Assembly (NCBI GenBank): GCA_009744235.1
Contig: WPHV01000020.1
Coordinates: forward strand, 1 to 41,303
Reading direction: 5' to 3'
DNA from: Gillisella vitis
Lineage (GTDB): Bacteria; Pseudomonadota; Alphaproteobacteria; Rhizobiales; Rhizobiaceae
DNA: 41,303 nt
The notes beneath the pieces are model-generated. The model had not been told where the DNA came from, did not search any database, and saw nothing but the letters and a program-made list of their open reading frames with translations. Positions 31,646-40,047 of this stretch are shown one piece after another (position 1 is the stretch's first letter; every line of letters starts with the position of its first letter). Both the position numbers and the translations under genes were made by a program.

Positions 31646-32452
31646 ATGAACCACCCCTCGCTTTTCCGAGGTCTGTTTTCTCGGCTACTCTGCGCCTCTG
31701 CTTTTGGCGCAACGGTTTTGATGACCTTGTCCACGGCGCATGCCCAGCAACCCGTCGAAGGCCAATCCTTTGTCGATACATTTGACAAACTGGATTTAAA
31801 ACGCTGGTATATTTCCGACGGCTGGAATAACGGACCGCATCAGAACTGCACGTGGACCAAGAAGAACGTGAAAATCAAGGATGGCCATCTGGAATTGACA
31901 TTTGACGACAAGCCCCTGGGCGAGCGTCAGTATTCCTGTGCCGAAATTCAGACCAAGCAGCGCTTCAGCTATGGTACCTATGAGGCGCGCCTGAAGACCG
32001 CCGATGCGTCCGGGCTGAATTCGGCTTTTTTCACCTTTATCGGCCCGCGCGACAAAACTCCCCATGACGAGATCGACTTCGAGATCCTCGGCAAGAACCT
32101 GAACGAGGTTCAGGTCAACCAGTATATCTCGGCCAAGGGTGGTAATGAAAAAATGGCTGCCGTCGATAACGGCGCCAACAAGGGCTTCAACGATTATGCC
32201 TTTGTCTGGGAAAAGGACAGGCTGCGCTACTATGTCAACGGTAAGCTGGTTCAGGACGTGACCGATCCGGCCAAATTGCCGAGCCACAGCCAGAAGATCT
32301 TCTTCAGCCTTTGGGGTACGGATACATTGAAGGACTGGATGGGGTCGTTTTCCTATTCCGGACCGCAGACCATGACCGTAGAGAGACTGGCATTCACGGC
32401 GCTGGGCGACAAGTGCCAGTTCCCGGAATCGGTCGCTTGCACGCTGAATTGA
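31646..32452 (+). CDS. exoK: Secreted endo-beta-glycanase ExoK (GH16)
   Basis: This 268-aa protein has a signal peptide (MNHPSLFRGL..., cut after AHA at residue 33) and a glycoside hydrolase family 16 domain. The catalytic EIDFE motif is at 142-146 (nucleophile Glu142, acid/base Glu146). ExoK cleaves nascent succinoglycan into shorter chains outside the cell. AAAGGAGA is seven bases before the ATG. It is in the exoH operon. Confidence 0.93.
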   Translation: MNHPSLFRGLFSRLLCASAFGATVLMTLSTAHAQQPVEGQSFVDTFDKLDLKRWYISDGWNNGPHQNCTWTKKNVKIKDGHLELTFDDKPLGERQYSCAEIQTKQRFSYGTYEARLKTADASGLNSAFFTFIGPRDKTPHDEIDFEILGKNLNEVQVNQYISAKGGNEKMAAVDNGANKGFNDYAFVWEKDRLRYYVNGKLVQDVTDPAKLPSHSQKIFFSLWGTDTLKDWMGSFSYSGPQTMTVERLAFTALGDKCQFPESVACTLN

Positions 32453-32680
32453 CACCGAGCAATGTGAGGGCGGCCTTACGTTAATAGGGACGCTACCTTG
32501 CCAGACTGCTGCATCATGGCTTGATCCGGGTAAGGTTCAAGAAAAAACATGTCGCATCACTGAAACATGACTGGGGGCGAGGTAAGCCATGGGTGGCTTA
32601 CCTTTCCATGAAGACGCAATTTCGCGGGAAACCCGATCCTCTCTGGCGAGGGTTTCCACACAATTGCACAAAGGGGGCCA
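32453..32680. other. exoK-exoL gap
   Basis: A 228-bp gap in an otherwise tight operon. Apart from the hairpin at 32580-32603 nothing gene-like is seen. Confidence 0.5.
32580..32603 (+). terminator. Hairpin between exoK and exoL
   Basis: AGGTAAGCCA-TGGG-TGGCTTACCT is a perfect 10-bp stem with a four-base loop followed by TT. It may partly terminate or protect the exoHK message, lowering exoL expression relative to exoK. Confidence 0.5.
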
Positions 32681-33925
32681 ATGACCATACGTGTGCTATA
32701 CCTTGCGCATGACCTTGCCGATCCTGCCATTCGCCGCAGGGTGATGATGTTGCGTGCCGGTGGCGCGGACGTGATGCTGGCTGGCTTTCGCCGCGATGAA
32801 AACAAATTGGCCGCGGTGGAAGGGGTTCAGCCGATTGAGCTTGGAATAACCGCCGATGGCCGCTTTGCTCACCGCGCGGCAACGGTGTTGAAAGCCAGCT
32901 TGTCAGCCGCCGCCAAACTTGGCCATCTGCCCCGCCCGGACGTGATCATTGCCCGCAATCTCGAAATGCTGGCCATCGGCCGCCGCGCCCGCCATATTTT
33001 CGGTGCAGCCGTGCCAATGGTCTATGAATGTCTCGACATCCACAGGCTGATGCTGCGCAATGATCCGCTCGGCAAATCGCTGCGCGGTCTGGAAGCGCGG
33101 CTCGGTCGCCAGGCAAGCCTGTTGATCACCAGCTCTCCGGCCTTTGTCGAGCAGTATTTCCAACCGCTTTCAGGTCTGGATCTGCCGACCATGCTGCTTG
33201 AAAACCAGGTTCTCGACCTGTCCGGGCAAGACGCCCCGCTGGCGCTGACACCGCGGGTTCCGGTTCCCGGCCAGCCTTGGCGCATCGGTTGGTTCGGCGC
33301 CCTGCGCTGCTCGAAATCCCTTAAACTGCTTGGTGAATTCACCCGGTCGATACAGGGTTCGGCAGTTGTCGAGATGCGTGGACGGCCCGCCCATATCGAG
33401 TTTGAGAATTTCGACGCTCAGGTCGCGCGTGAACCGCATGTCAATTTTCATGGACCCTACAAAAATCCTGAGGATCTGGCCGGGATTTACCAGCAGGTTC
33501 AATTTGTCTGGGCCATCGATTTCTACGAGGAAGGCCAGAATTCAAGCTGGCTTTTGCCGAACCGGCTCTATGAAGGATGCCGCTATGGCACCGTTCCCAT
33601 CGCCCTGAAGGGAACTGAGACAGCACGCTACCTGGCCCGCAAGGGCATTGGCTTTGAATTGCAGGATGCAAGCGTCTCCTCCCTCGTTTCACTGTTTGAA
33701 ACCATGACTGCCGAGCGTTACCAGTCCGCCTTCGATGCGGTTGCCGCCCAGGATCCACACAGCTTCACGCTCACCAGAGCCGATTGCGAGACATTGGTGC
33801 GCCGACTTGCAGCGCTTCCCGCAGATCCCTTGGCCTCCCGCTCGCTCAATTCAAACGCCCTGAAGGCGCCGATCCTTTCAACCAAGCCAACCCTTTCGAA
33901 CAAGGTAGACGTTCATGATGGCTGA
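32681..33925 (+). CDS. exoL: Glycosyltransferase ExoL
   Basis: This 414-aa GT-B-type transferase opens with TIRVLYLAHDLADPAIRRRV, has a middle WRIGWFGALRCSKSL that begins the second Rossmann domain, and the donor-side SSWLLPNRLYEGCRYGTVPIA is split as SSWLLPNRLYEG and YGTVPIA. It is expected to add a main-chain beta-1,4-glucose to the lipid-linked sugar. AAGGGGG lies directly before the ATG. Its end overlaps exoA by 11 bases, consistent with the exoLAMO order. Confidence 0.9.
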   Translation: MTIRVLYLAHDLADPAIRRRVMMLRAGGADVMLAGFRRDENKLAAVEGVQPIELGITADGRFAHRAATVLKASLSAAAKLGHLPRPDVIIARNLEMLAIGRRARHIFGAAVPMVYECLDIHRLMLRNDPLGKSLRGLEARLGRQASLLITSSPAFVEQYFQPLSGLDLPTMLLENQVLDLSGQDAPLALTPRVPVPGQPWRIGWFGALRCSKSLKLLGEFTRSIQGSAVVEMRGRPAHIEFENFDAQVAREPHVNFHGPYKNPEDLAGIYQQVQFVWAIDFYEEGQNSSWLLPNRLYEGCRYGTVPIALKGTETARYLARKGIGFELQDASVSSLVSLFETMTAERYQSAFDAVAAQDPHSFTLTRADCETLVRRLAALPADPLASRSLNSNALKAPILSTKPTLSNKVDVHDG

Positions 33926-34940
33926 CAAGCTGAAATCCGTAAGATGCCTGATCGTCATCCCCTGCCTCAACGAAGAAAAGCATATCGAGGGCGTCATCGC
34001 CAATCTGGCCAAGGCGCTTGACGATCTGAACGCTGAAATCGTCGTTGCCGATGGCGGCAGCCGCGATCAGACCCAGGCGATCGTCTCGCGCATTTCCGCT
34101 GCGAATTCCAAGGTCAGACTGATCGACAATCCGAAGAAGATCCAGAGCGCCGCCGTCAACTTGACCGTTGCCCAATTCGGCGGTGATTACGATTATATCA
34201 TTCGCATCGATGCCCACGGCACTTATCCTGAAGATTATTGCCAGACACTGGTGACAGAGGCCCTGGAAACCGGGGCCGACTCCGTCGTTGTCGGCATGTT
34301 GACGGTTGGCTTCGGAACGTTCCAGAAGGCAACGGCGCTGGCCCAGAATTCCAAACTCGGCAACGGTGGCTCCAAGCATCGTACCGGCGCCCAAAGTCAC
34401 TGGACAGATCACGGCCATCACGCCCTGATTCGCATTGCCGCCTATAAAGCGATTGGCGGCTATGACGAATCCTTCCGTCATAACGAAGACGCGGAATTCG
34501 ACTACCGACTGAATAAATCCGGCTTTCGTGTCTGGATGACCGCCAATACCAGCATGGTCTATTATCCACGCTCCAGCCCCTTGCCGCTCTACCGGCAATA
34601 TTTTGGCTATGGCCGCGGCCGCGCCCAGAATTTCCTGAAACATCGCTCCCGTCCAAGCCTGCGTCAGCTCATTCCGCTGGCTGTGGCTCCGGTTGCCGTT
34701 TTCGCATTGCTGGGTGTGTTCAGCTGGCTCGCACTCATCCCGCTTCTCGTCTGGGCGCTGGCCTGCCTTGGTTACGGCGTCTGGCTCGCCATCGGCGAGC
34801 GCCAACCGCTCGGGCCGCTGGCCGCCCTCTCGGCAATGATCATGCATTTTGCCTGGTCAGCCGGTTTCTGGCGGGAAATATTGGATTTTCGCAATCGTAA
34901 AACCTATCCGCTGCCGCCCAGCCAAGAGGTTGCGTCATGA
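33915..34940 (+). CDS. exoA: Beta-1,3-glucosyltransferase ExoA
   Basis: This 341-aa GT2 protein has IVVADGGSRD (residues 42-51) and IRIDAHGTYP, a DxH metal motif at 99-101. HNEDAEFDYRL and the downstream YFGYGRGRAQN serve the catalytic/acceptor role, and about three C-terminal membrane helices follow (LIPLAVAPVAVFALLG and after). ExoA links the first glucose beta-1,3 to the priming galactose. It overlaps exoL upstream and exoM by ATGA downstream. Confidence 0.93.
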   Translation: MMADKLKSVRCLIVIPCLNEEKHIEGVIANLAKALDDLNAEIVVADGGSRDQTQAIVSRISAANSKVRLIDNPKKIQSAAVNLTVAQFGGDYDYIIRIDAHGTYPEDYCQTLVTEALETGADSVVVGMLTVGFGTFQKATALAQNSKLGNGGSKHRTGAQSHWTDHGHHALIRIAAYKAIGGYDESFRHNEDAEFDYRLNKSGFRVWMTANTSMVYYPRSSPLPLYRQYFGYGRGRAQNFLKHRSRPSLRQLIPLAVAPVAVFALLGVFSWLALIPLLVWALACLGYGVWLAIGERQPLGPLAALSAMIMHFAWSAGFWREILDFRNRKTYPLPPSQEVAS

Positions 34941-35869
34941 ATGCCGCCCATCCCATCCGCATCGATATCGGCATCTGCACCTTCCGGCGGCCCGAGCTTG
35001 AGACAGCTCTTTTGTCGCTCGCCATGATCGACGTTCCCACCGGGGTTTCCCTGCGTATCATCGTTGCCGACAATGATCAGACGCCCAGCGCCGCATCCCT
35101 GGTCGATAGCCTGCGCCCACGTCTTCCCTGCGGGCTGATTTACGTCCATTGCCCGGCTGGCAATATATCCATTGCCCGCAATGCCTGCCTGGATGCCAGC
35201 GATGCCGATTACCTTGCCTTTATCGACGATGATGAGACCGCAACGGAAAGCTGGCTGACCGAACTGCTGACGGTCGCCCGCCAGACCGGTGCCGATGCCG
35301 TACTTGGTCCCGTCAAGGCGAGCTATAGTGACAACGCGCCGGAATGGATGCGCAAAGGCGATTTTCACTCGACATTCCCGGTCTTTGTCGGCGGTGAAAT
35401 CCGCACCGGCTATACCTGCAACGTGCTTCTCGATCTGCGTTCACCACGCCTTACCGAGCGCCGTTTCAACCTGGCGCTGGGCAAGACCGGCGGTGAGGAT
35501 ACCGAGTATTTCACCTATATATACCGCAATGGCGGCAGGATCGCCTATGCCGAGAACGCCCTTCTCCATGAACCCGTGACCCCATCGCGCAGCCGGTTCG
35601 ACTGGTTGGCCAAGCGCCGCTACCGCATGGGCCAGACCCATGGCCGGCTGGTGGCTGAAGGCCAGGGAACCCTGACGAAATTCAAGGCAATCCTGATGGC
35701 CGGAGCAAAGGCTATTTTCTGCTTTCTGGCCGCACTGGTTTTCGCCTTCATGCCAATCCATCGTCATCGTTATGTCCTGCGCGGCATCCTGCATCTCGGC
35801 GCCATCTCCGGCATTCTCGGCTTTCGTGAAATCCACCAATACGGATCGCTGGAGACTGCCAAGCCATGA
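34937..35869 (+). CDS. exoM: Glucosyltransferase ExoM
   Basis: This 310-aa GT2 enzyme begins RIDIGICTFRRPELE, has IIVADNDQTP and the metal-binding FIDDDE (Asp97-99), and GKTGGEDTEYF with the likely catalytic residues. A C-terminal hydrophobic segment (AIFCFLAALVFAFM) anchors it to the inner membrane. ExoM adds a beta-1,4-glucose to the growing lipid-linked chain. It is coupled to exoA and exoO by ATGA overlaps. Confidence 0.93.
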   Translation: MNAAHPIRIDIGICTFRRPELETALLSLAMIDVPTGVSLRIIVADNDQTPSAASLVDSLRPRLPCGLIYVHCPAGNISIARNACLDASDADYLAFIDDDETATESWLTELLTVARQTGADAVLGPVKASYSDNAPEWMRKGDFHSTFPVFVGGEIRTGYTCNVLLDLRSPRLTERRFNLALGKTGGEDTEYFTYIYRNGGRIAYAENALLHEPVTPSRSRFDWLAKRRYRMGQTHGRLVAEGQGTLTKFKAILMAGAKAIFCFLAALVFAFMPIHRHRYVLRGILHLGAISGILGFREIHQYGSLETAKP

Positions 35870-36861
35870 TCGCCTGGACCCCCGATGTCACGGTGGTGAT
35901 TGCCGCCTATAATACCGGTGAAACCATTGAGCGCGCCATTGAAAGCGCCCTGTCGCAGGTCAATGTCACAGTCGAAGTTGTTGTTGTCGACGATTGCTCA
36001 TCCGACGATACCCGCGACCGGGTCGCAGCCCTCACCGATCCACGCATTCGCTTGATCGCATTGGAGCGCAATAAAGGCCCGGGCGGTGCCAGGAATGCGG
36101 GAATAGACGCCGCCCGTGGTCGCTGGATCGCCGTGCTGGATTCAGACGATACATTCAAACCGATGCGCCTGTTTCGAATGATCGAGCGTGCCGAGGACGA
36201 AAAGGCTCAGGTCGTCGTCGATAATCTTGATGTCATCGACATGAATGGCGCCTGCCGGACGATGTTTCTGGAAGACGCGCTAGCACATATCGGCCAAATC
36301 GACCTGGCGCGGTTTATCGGCTCCAACATCCTGTTCCGATCCGAGCATAATTTCGGCTATATGAAGCCTGTGTTCCTGCGCAGTTTCCTGAATGACAAAG
36401 GCCTGCGTTTCGACGAGAGCCTGAGAATCGGCGAGGATTACCTGCTGCTGGCTTCGGCCTTGGCCGAGAATGCCCTCTGCACGATAGAGCCGACAGCGGG
36501 TTATCTCTATTATATCAGGGAGGGATCGATCTCGCGGGTGCTTCGCCTCCATCATGTCGATGCTATGATGGCCGCCGATGCCGGCTTCATCTCTCGCTAT
36601 CCGCTGAAAGGGGCAGCCCTTGCGGCCCAGACGGCCCGGACCCGCAGCCTGAAGGAAGCGCGCGCTTTCATAAATCTGATCGATAGTCTCAAGGCACGAT
36701 CGCTGTCGGGCGTTATCAAAACCGCCCTTGCCAACCCCTTGGCGTTGCGCCATCTAAAAATGCCAATCTCCGTTCGTCTCCAGCGACTGATAAAGAGTTT
36801 GCAGAAAGACCAGACATCAAACGCCGCTACGTCTTCTGCCGATCCGCCCATCAAGGGCTAA
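35866..36861 (+). CDS. exoO: Glycosyltransferase ExoO
   Basis: This 331-aa GT2 enzyme has VVVVDDCSSDD, the metal motif LDSDD (91-95) and RIGEDYLLLASAL near residue 186. It resembles ExoU in length and motifs. ExoO adds the first beta-1,6-linked side-chain glucose in S. meliloti. It ends the exoHKLAMO run; exoN, which follows in S. meliloti, is missing and a 640-bp gap leads to exoP. Confidence 0.9.
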   Translation: MIAWTPDVTVVIAAYNTGETIERAIESALSQVNVTVEVVVVDDCSSDDTRDRVAALTDPRIRLIALERNKGPGGARNAGIDAARGRWIAVLDSDDTFKPMRLFRMIERAEDEKAQVVVDNLDVIDMNGACRTMFLEDALAHIGQIDLARFIGSNILFRSEHNFGYMKPVFLRSFLNDKGLRFDESLRIGEDYLLLASALAENALCTIEPTAGYLYYIREGSISRVLRLHHVDAMMAADAGFISRYPLKGAALAAQTARTRSLKEARAFINLIDSLKARSLSGVIKTALANPLALRHLKMPISVRLQRLIKSLQKDQTSNAATSSADPPIKG

Positions 36862-37501
36862 CCCACCACTTTAGAGAGAAGTGACATGGATCCTTGCACG
36901 CCAATGCCAAAATCAGTGATGCCCTTGTCCCAACCCGGAGCGATCTTGACCTGCGCTGTTTACTCTTTTTTAAAGGAATTGGTTCCGTCGCATGAAGGCC
37001 GTATTCAGGCGGACCAAGACGTCCTATAGTGCAAAATCCTTAAGTCCGAAATCGATTTAAGGCGAAAGCGATGCTTGACTATAAAGTGCCTGGGTCTGCT
37101 TTGTTCGTCATGGATGACATCAGGCGCCGGAAAATCAACATTGTTCTACAATTTGCTTCGTCCGGGCAGGATCATTCCGAGCCTGACGAAGCCGGGAAAC
37201 GAGCATCTGTCGAGATCAAGGGTTTGGAGTGCTGTATGAGTGTGAGTTTTTCCAATGTGCATGAGCAGTCGCGGCGGTCCAGCTGTCCGTTGACAGACCA
37301 TGCCCGGACGAAGAGCTCCCGCCCGCACGGCATTGGCGGGAGACGAACCCTAAATGGATCCCGGCAGGTCAGCGGAGGTCTTTTCCTGACAGCCATCCAT
37401 GCCTCAACCACGTTTGAAGCCGGTTTCCGGCTTATGCCTGGTGCCGCCGAGACATCCTTGGACCAAACTATGTTCCGCAACGAATTATGAAGAGCCGCCC
37501 C
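36862..37501. other. exoO-exoP gap with weak ORF, exoN absent
   Basis: A 139-codon frame (37071-37490, beginning MLDYKVPGSALFV) is preceded by AAGG and ends at an ATGA overlapping the first possible exoP ATG, but its composition (mixed Cys, Ser, Arg, no family match) is not convincing. A palindromic repeat lies at 37038-37062. No UTP-glucose-1-phosphate uridylyltransferase (exoN) sequence is seen. The stretch should contain the exoP promoter. Confidence 0.4.
37038..37062. repeat. Short palindromic repeat before exoP
   Basis: CCTTAA and TTAAGG flank GTCCGAAATCGAT, matching the core of the repeat at 26279-26310 in inverted form. Confidence 0.45.
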
Positions 37502-39838
37502 ATGAACGAGAGAAGTTATCCCTATAAAGCCGTTCTGCAACGGGAGCAGCCTGAAGCCGATTCCTTTATCGATCTTGATAAACTGCTGACCATTGCCGTG
37601 CGCAGGGCCAGGATCGTCGGTCTGTCGATCGCCCTCTTCGTGATGCTCGGCATTACCTATCTCCTCTTCACGACGCCCTATTATACGTCGATGACGCAGA
37701 TCCTGCTGGATGACAGCCTGTCGCGCTACACGCAGGACGACAAGGCAGCGCCCGGTGACCGTTCCCAGGCCGATACGGAACTGGCCAGCGCCGTGGAAAT
37801 CCTCAAATCCAACAGCATGGCCCTGCGGGTCGTTGACGAGGCCAAGCTCAGTGATAACGAGCTGGTCACCAATCCCCCCGCCTCGCCAGTATCCTTCGTC
37901 AAGGACATGTTGAGGTCCGTGAAAAGGCTGGTCAGCCCTGGACCGAAATTGACCGATGCGGAAATCGCAGCAGGCAAGCGCGGCAAGGCCGCTGCCATGC
38001 TACAGCAGAACATTACCGTGGAACGGGTGATGCGAAGTGCGGTCATTGCCGTATCCTATCGCTCTCCCGACCCTCTGCTGTCGGCGAAAGTCACCAAAGC
38101 CTACGCAGATGCCTTTCTGACCGATCAGTTGAACGCCAATTTCGATGCCAGTGAGCGAGCAACGCTGTGGCTGCAAGGTCGCTTGGACGATCTGGCAAAG
38201 CGTGCCCAGTTGGCCTCGCTGGACGTTGAAAAATACAAGGCAGAAAACGGCCTGACCCAAACGGGCGGCGAACTGATGTCCGAACAGCAGTTGACCGACC
38301 TCAACAAACAGCTGATCGTTGCCCAGGCCGATGCGGCAAGCGCCCAGGCCCGCTACGAGCAATATAAAAGCATCGTCACGCAAGGCCCGCAAAATGCGGT
38401 GAAGAATGCCATCGTTTCCGGACAGGCTGGCGCCAACCAGGTGCTTCAGGATCTGCGAAGCCGGTATTTGTCGATCGAAAAGCGTGAACAGGATATCGTT
38501 GCCAATTTTGGCCCGACCCATCCCCAGGCCAAAGCACTGAAGGCTGAAAAAGACAATGTCGGCGGCCAGATTTTCCAGGAACTGCAACAGCTGACATCAA
38601 GCTATGGCAATGAATTCGACGTTGCCAAATCGCGCGAGCAATCGCTGCGCGGCAGCCTGGAAAAGTTGACCGGCACAAATTCCGATGCCAATCGATCGCT
38701 GGTGCATCTGAAAGAGCTTGAGCAGAAATCGTCAGCGCTCAAAACCCTCTATGAAGCTTTCCTGAATCGCTACGAAGTGGCCAGCCAAAGCCAGTCCTTG
38801 CCAGCGGCCAAAGCGCGGGTCATCTCGGAGGCTGGTATACCCGCCTCACCATCCAGCCCTAAAAAGACAATGGTGATTGCTCTTTCCATGGTTCTCGGCC
38901 TGATGGTCGGTGCCGGGCTAGCCTTTCTTCAGGAAATGCAGGAGCGGTATTTCCGGCTGGAAAGCGATGTGCGCACCACACTTGGCCAAAAATCGCTAGG
39001 TTACCTGCCCCGTCTCGGTCCAAAGTTGAAAAAGGCAATCAACCCCAAACTCGCCCGCTGGCGTCAAAAAGCGCCTAAGGGAGCAACTGTCGTTCCTGGG
39101 GCAGAAAATGTATCACTCGACAGAATGATGCGAACCGTAATCGAAGCGCCCCGGTCCGCCTTTACCGAAACCCTGCGCAATACCAAGCTTGCCACCGATA
39201 TTATCCTGCAGGGTAAGACAAGCCGCGTGATCGGTATTCTGTCGGCGCTGCCTGGTGAAGGTAAGTCCACGGTTGCAGCAAATTTCGCCGTTCTGCTTGC
39301 CTCCAGCGGCAAGCGGACATTGCTGATCGACGCCGACTTGCGCAATCCGAGCCTTAGCCGGCTTCTACAGCCCGCCCCGAAAACCGGCCTCGTGCAAGCC
39401 GTGCTTGGTGAGGTCTCCTGGCAGGATTGTATCAAGGTGGATCAGGAAACGAAACTTGCCGTCCTGCCTATCGTTCCAGGCGCAGCAGCCAGATCTCTGG
39501 CGCATACCAACGAGCTCATTGCATCACCTGGAATGAATGCCTTGCTCGAAAATGTTCGCCAATCGTTCGATTACATTATCGTCGACCTTGCGCCACTTGG
39601 CCCGGTCGTCGATGCAAAGGCCTTCGCGCCCCTGGCAGATGGCTTTGTGTTTGTTGTCGAATGGGGCAAGACACCAAAGAAGCTGGTCTCCGATCTACTC
39701 GAAGCAGAACCGCATATCAGCAATAAGGTCCTTGGCGTTCTCTTGAACAAGACCGATATGCAGACCCTGACCCGCTATAGCGATTTTGGCGGTTCGGAGA
39801 AATTCCGTAAACAATACAACAAATACTACGTGGAATAA
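37502..39838 (+). CDS. exoP: Polysaccharide co-polymerase and tyrosine autokinase ExoP
   Basis: This 778-aa inner-membrane protein controls succinoglycan chain length. It has a Wzz domain with a first membrane helix at about 38-57, long periplasmic coiled coils, and a proline-rich ASPSSPKK leading into the second helix (about 458-478). A cytoplasmic BY-kinase domain follows: Walker A LPGEGKST (583-590), TLLIDADLRNP and YIIVDLAP. The C-terminus ends in a tyrosine cluster (QYNKYYVE) suited to autophosphorylation. ATG 37502 with GAAGAG upstream is used; ATG 37487 has no ribosome site but overlaps the preceding weak ORF. It is followed by a strong hairpin. Confidence 0.94.
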   Translation: MNERSYPYKAVLQREQPEADSFIDLDKLLTIAVRRARIVGLSIALFVMLGITYLLFTTPYYTSMTQILLDDSLSRYTQDDKAAPGDRSQADTELASAVEILKSNSMALRVVDEAKLSDNELVTNPPASPVSFVKDMLRSVKRLVSPGPKLTDAEIAAGKRGKAAAMLQQNITVERVMRSAVIAVSYRSPDPLLSAKVTKAYADAFLTDQLNANFDASERATLWLQGRLDDLAKRAQLASLDVEKYKAENGLTQTGGELMSEQQLTDLNKQLIVAQADAASAQARYEQYKSIVTQGPQNAVKNAIVSGQAGANQVLQDLRSRYLSIEKREQDIVANFGPTHPQAKALKAEKDNVGGQIFQELQQLTSSYGNEFDVAKSREQSLRGSLEKLTGTNSDANRSLVHLKELEQKSSALKTLYEAFLNRYEVASQSQSLPAAKARVISEAGIPASPSSPKKTMVIALSMVLGLMVGAGLAFLQEMQERYFRLESDVRTTLGQKSLGYLPRLGPKLKKAINPKLARWRQKAPKGATVVPGAENVSLDRMMRTVIEAPRSAFTETLRNTKLATDIILQGKTSRVIGILSALPGEGKSTVAANFAVLLASSGKRTLLIDADLRNPSLSRLLQPAPKTGLVQAVLGEVSWQDCIKVDQETKLAVLPIVPGAAARSLAHTNELIASPGMNALLENVRQSFDYIIVDLAPLGPVVDAKAFAPLADGFVFVVEWGKTPKKLVSDLLEAEPHISNKVLGVLLNKTDMQTLTRYSDFGGSEKFRKQYNKYYVE

Positions 39839-39875
39839 GCGCTGTAACGGCGACCCACAAAACAACAATTGAAAT

Positions 39876-39915
39876 ATATTTGACCCTCTCCGCCAGCGCC
39901 GAGAGGGTCAAATAT
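39876..39915 (+). terminator. exoP terminator hairpin
   Basis: ATATTTGACCCTCTC (39876-39890) and GAGAGGGTCAAATAT (39901-39915) are perfect 15-bp arms with a ten-base loop, 38 bp after exoP. The stem ends in an AT-rich flank. It can work in both directions. Confidence 0.8.
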
Positions 39916-39931
39916 CAGAAGATGATAGCGA

Positions 39932-40037
39932 CTAGAGCATCGTACAGAAAATCGGAACCAGCACGATGCTCTAGGTTTTTGTTTGCGCATCGGATTTATC
40001 CGAAAACCGGTTCCCACTTTTCGGTCCGATGCTCTAG
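39932..40037. repeat. RIME-like intergenic repeat, complete copy
   Basis: The element is bounded by CTAGAGCATCG at 39932 and CGATGCTCTAG ending at 40037, with a further CGATGCTCTAG at 39964-39974. The first 43 bp form a hairpin (CTAGAGCATCGT/ACGATGCTCTAG) and the second part contains GGATTTATCCGAAAACCGGT. It is the best-preserved copy of the family also found at 26113-26218 and 18311-18411. Confidence 0.85.
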
Positions 40038-40047
40038 AAATCGTCCG

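Noticed and set aside
33846..34847. 333-codon minus-strand frame opposite exoA
   Set aside because: exoA is certain from its motifs and operon overlaps; the antisense frame is a mirror of its codon usage.
18311..40037. RIME-like repeats as insertion sequences
   Set aside because: About 100 bp long, no transposase gene, no target duplication visible; they fit known non-autonomous rhizobial intergenic repeats.
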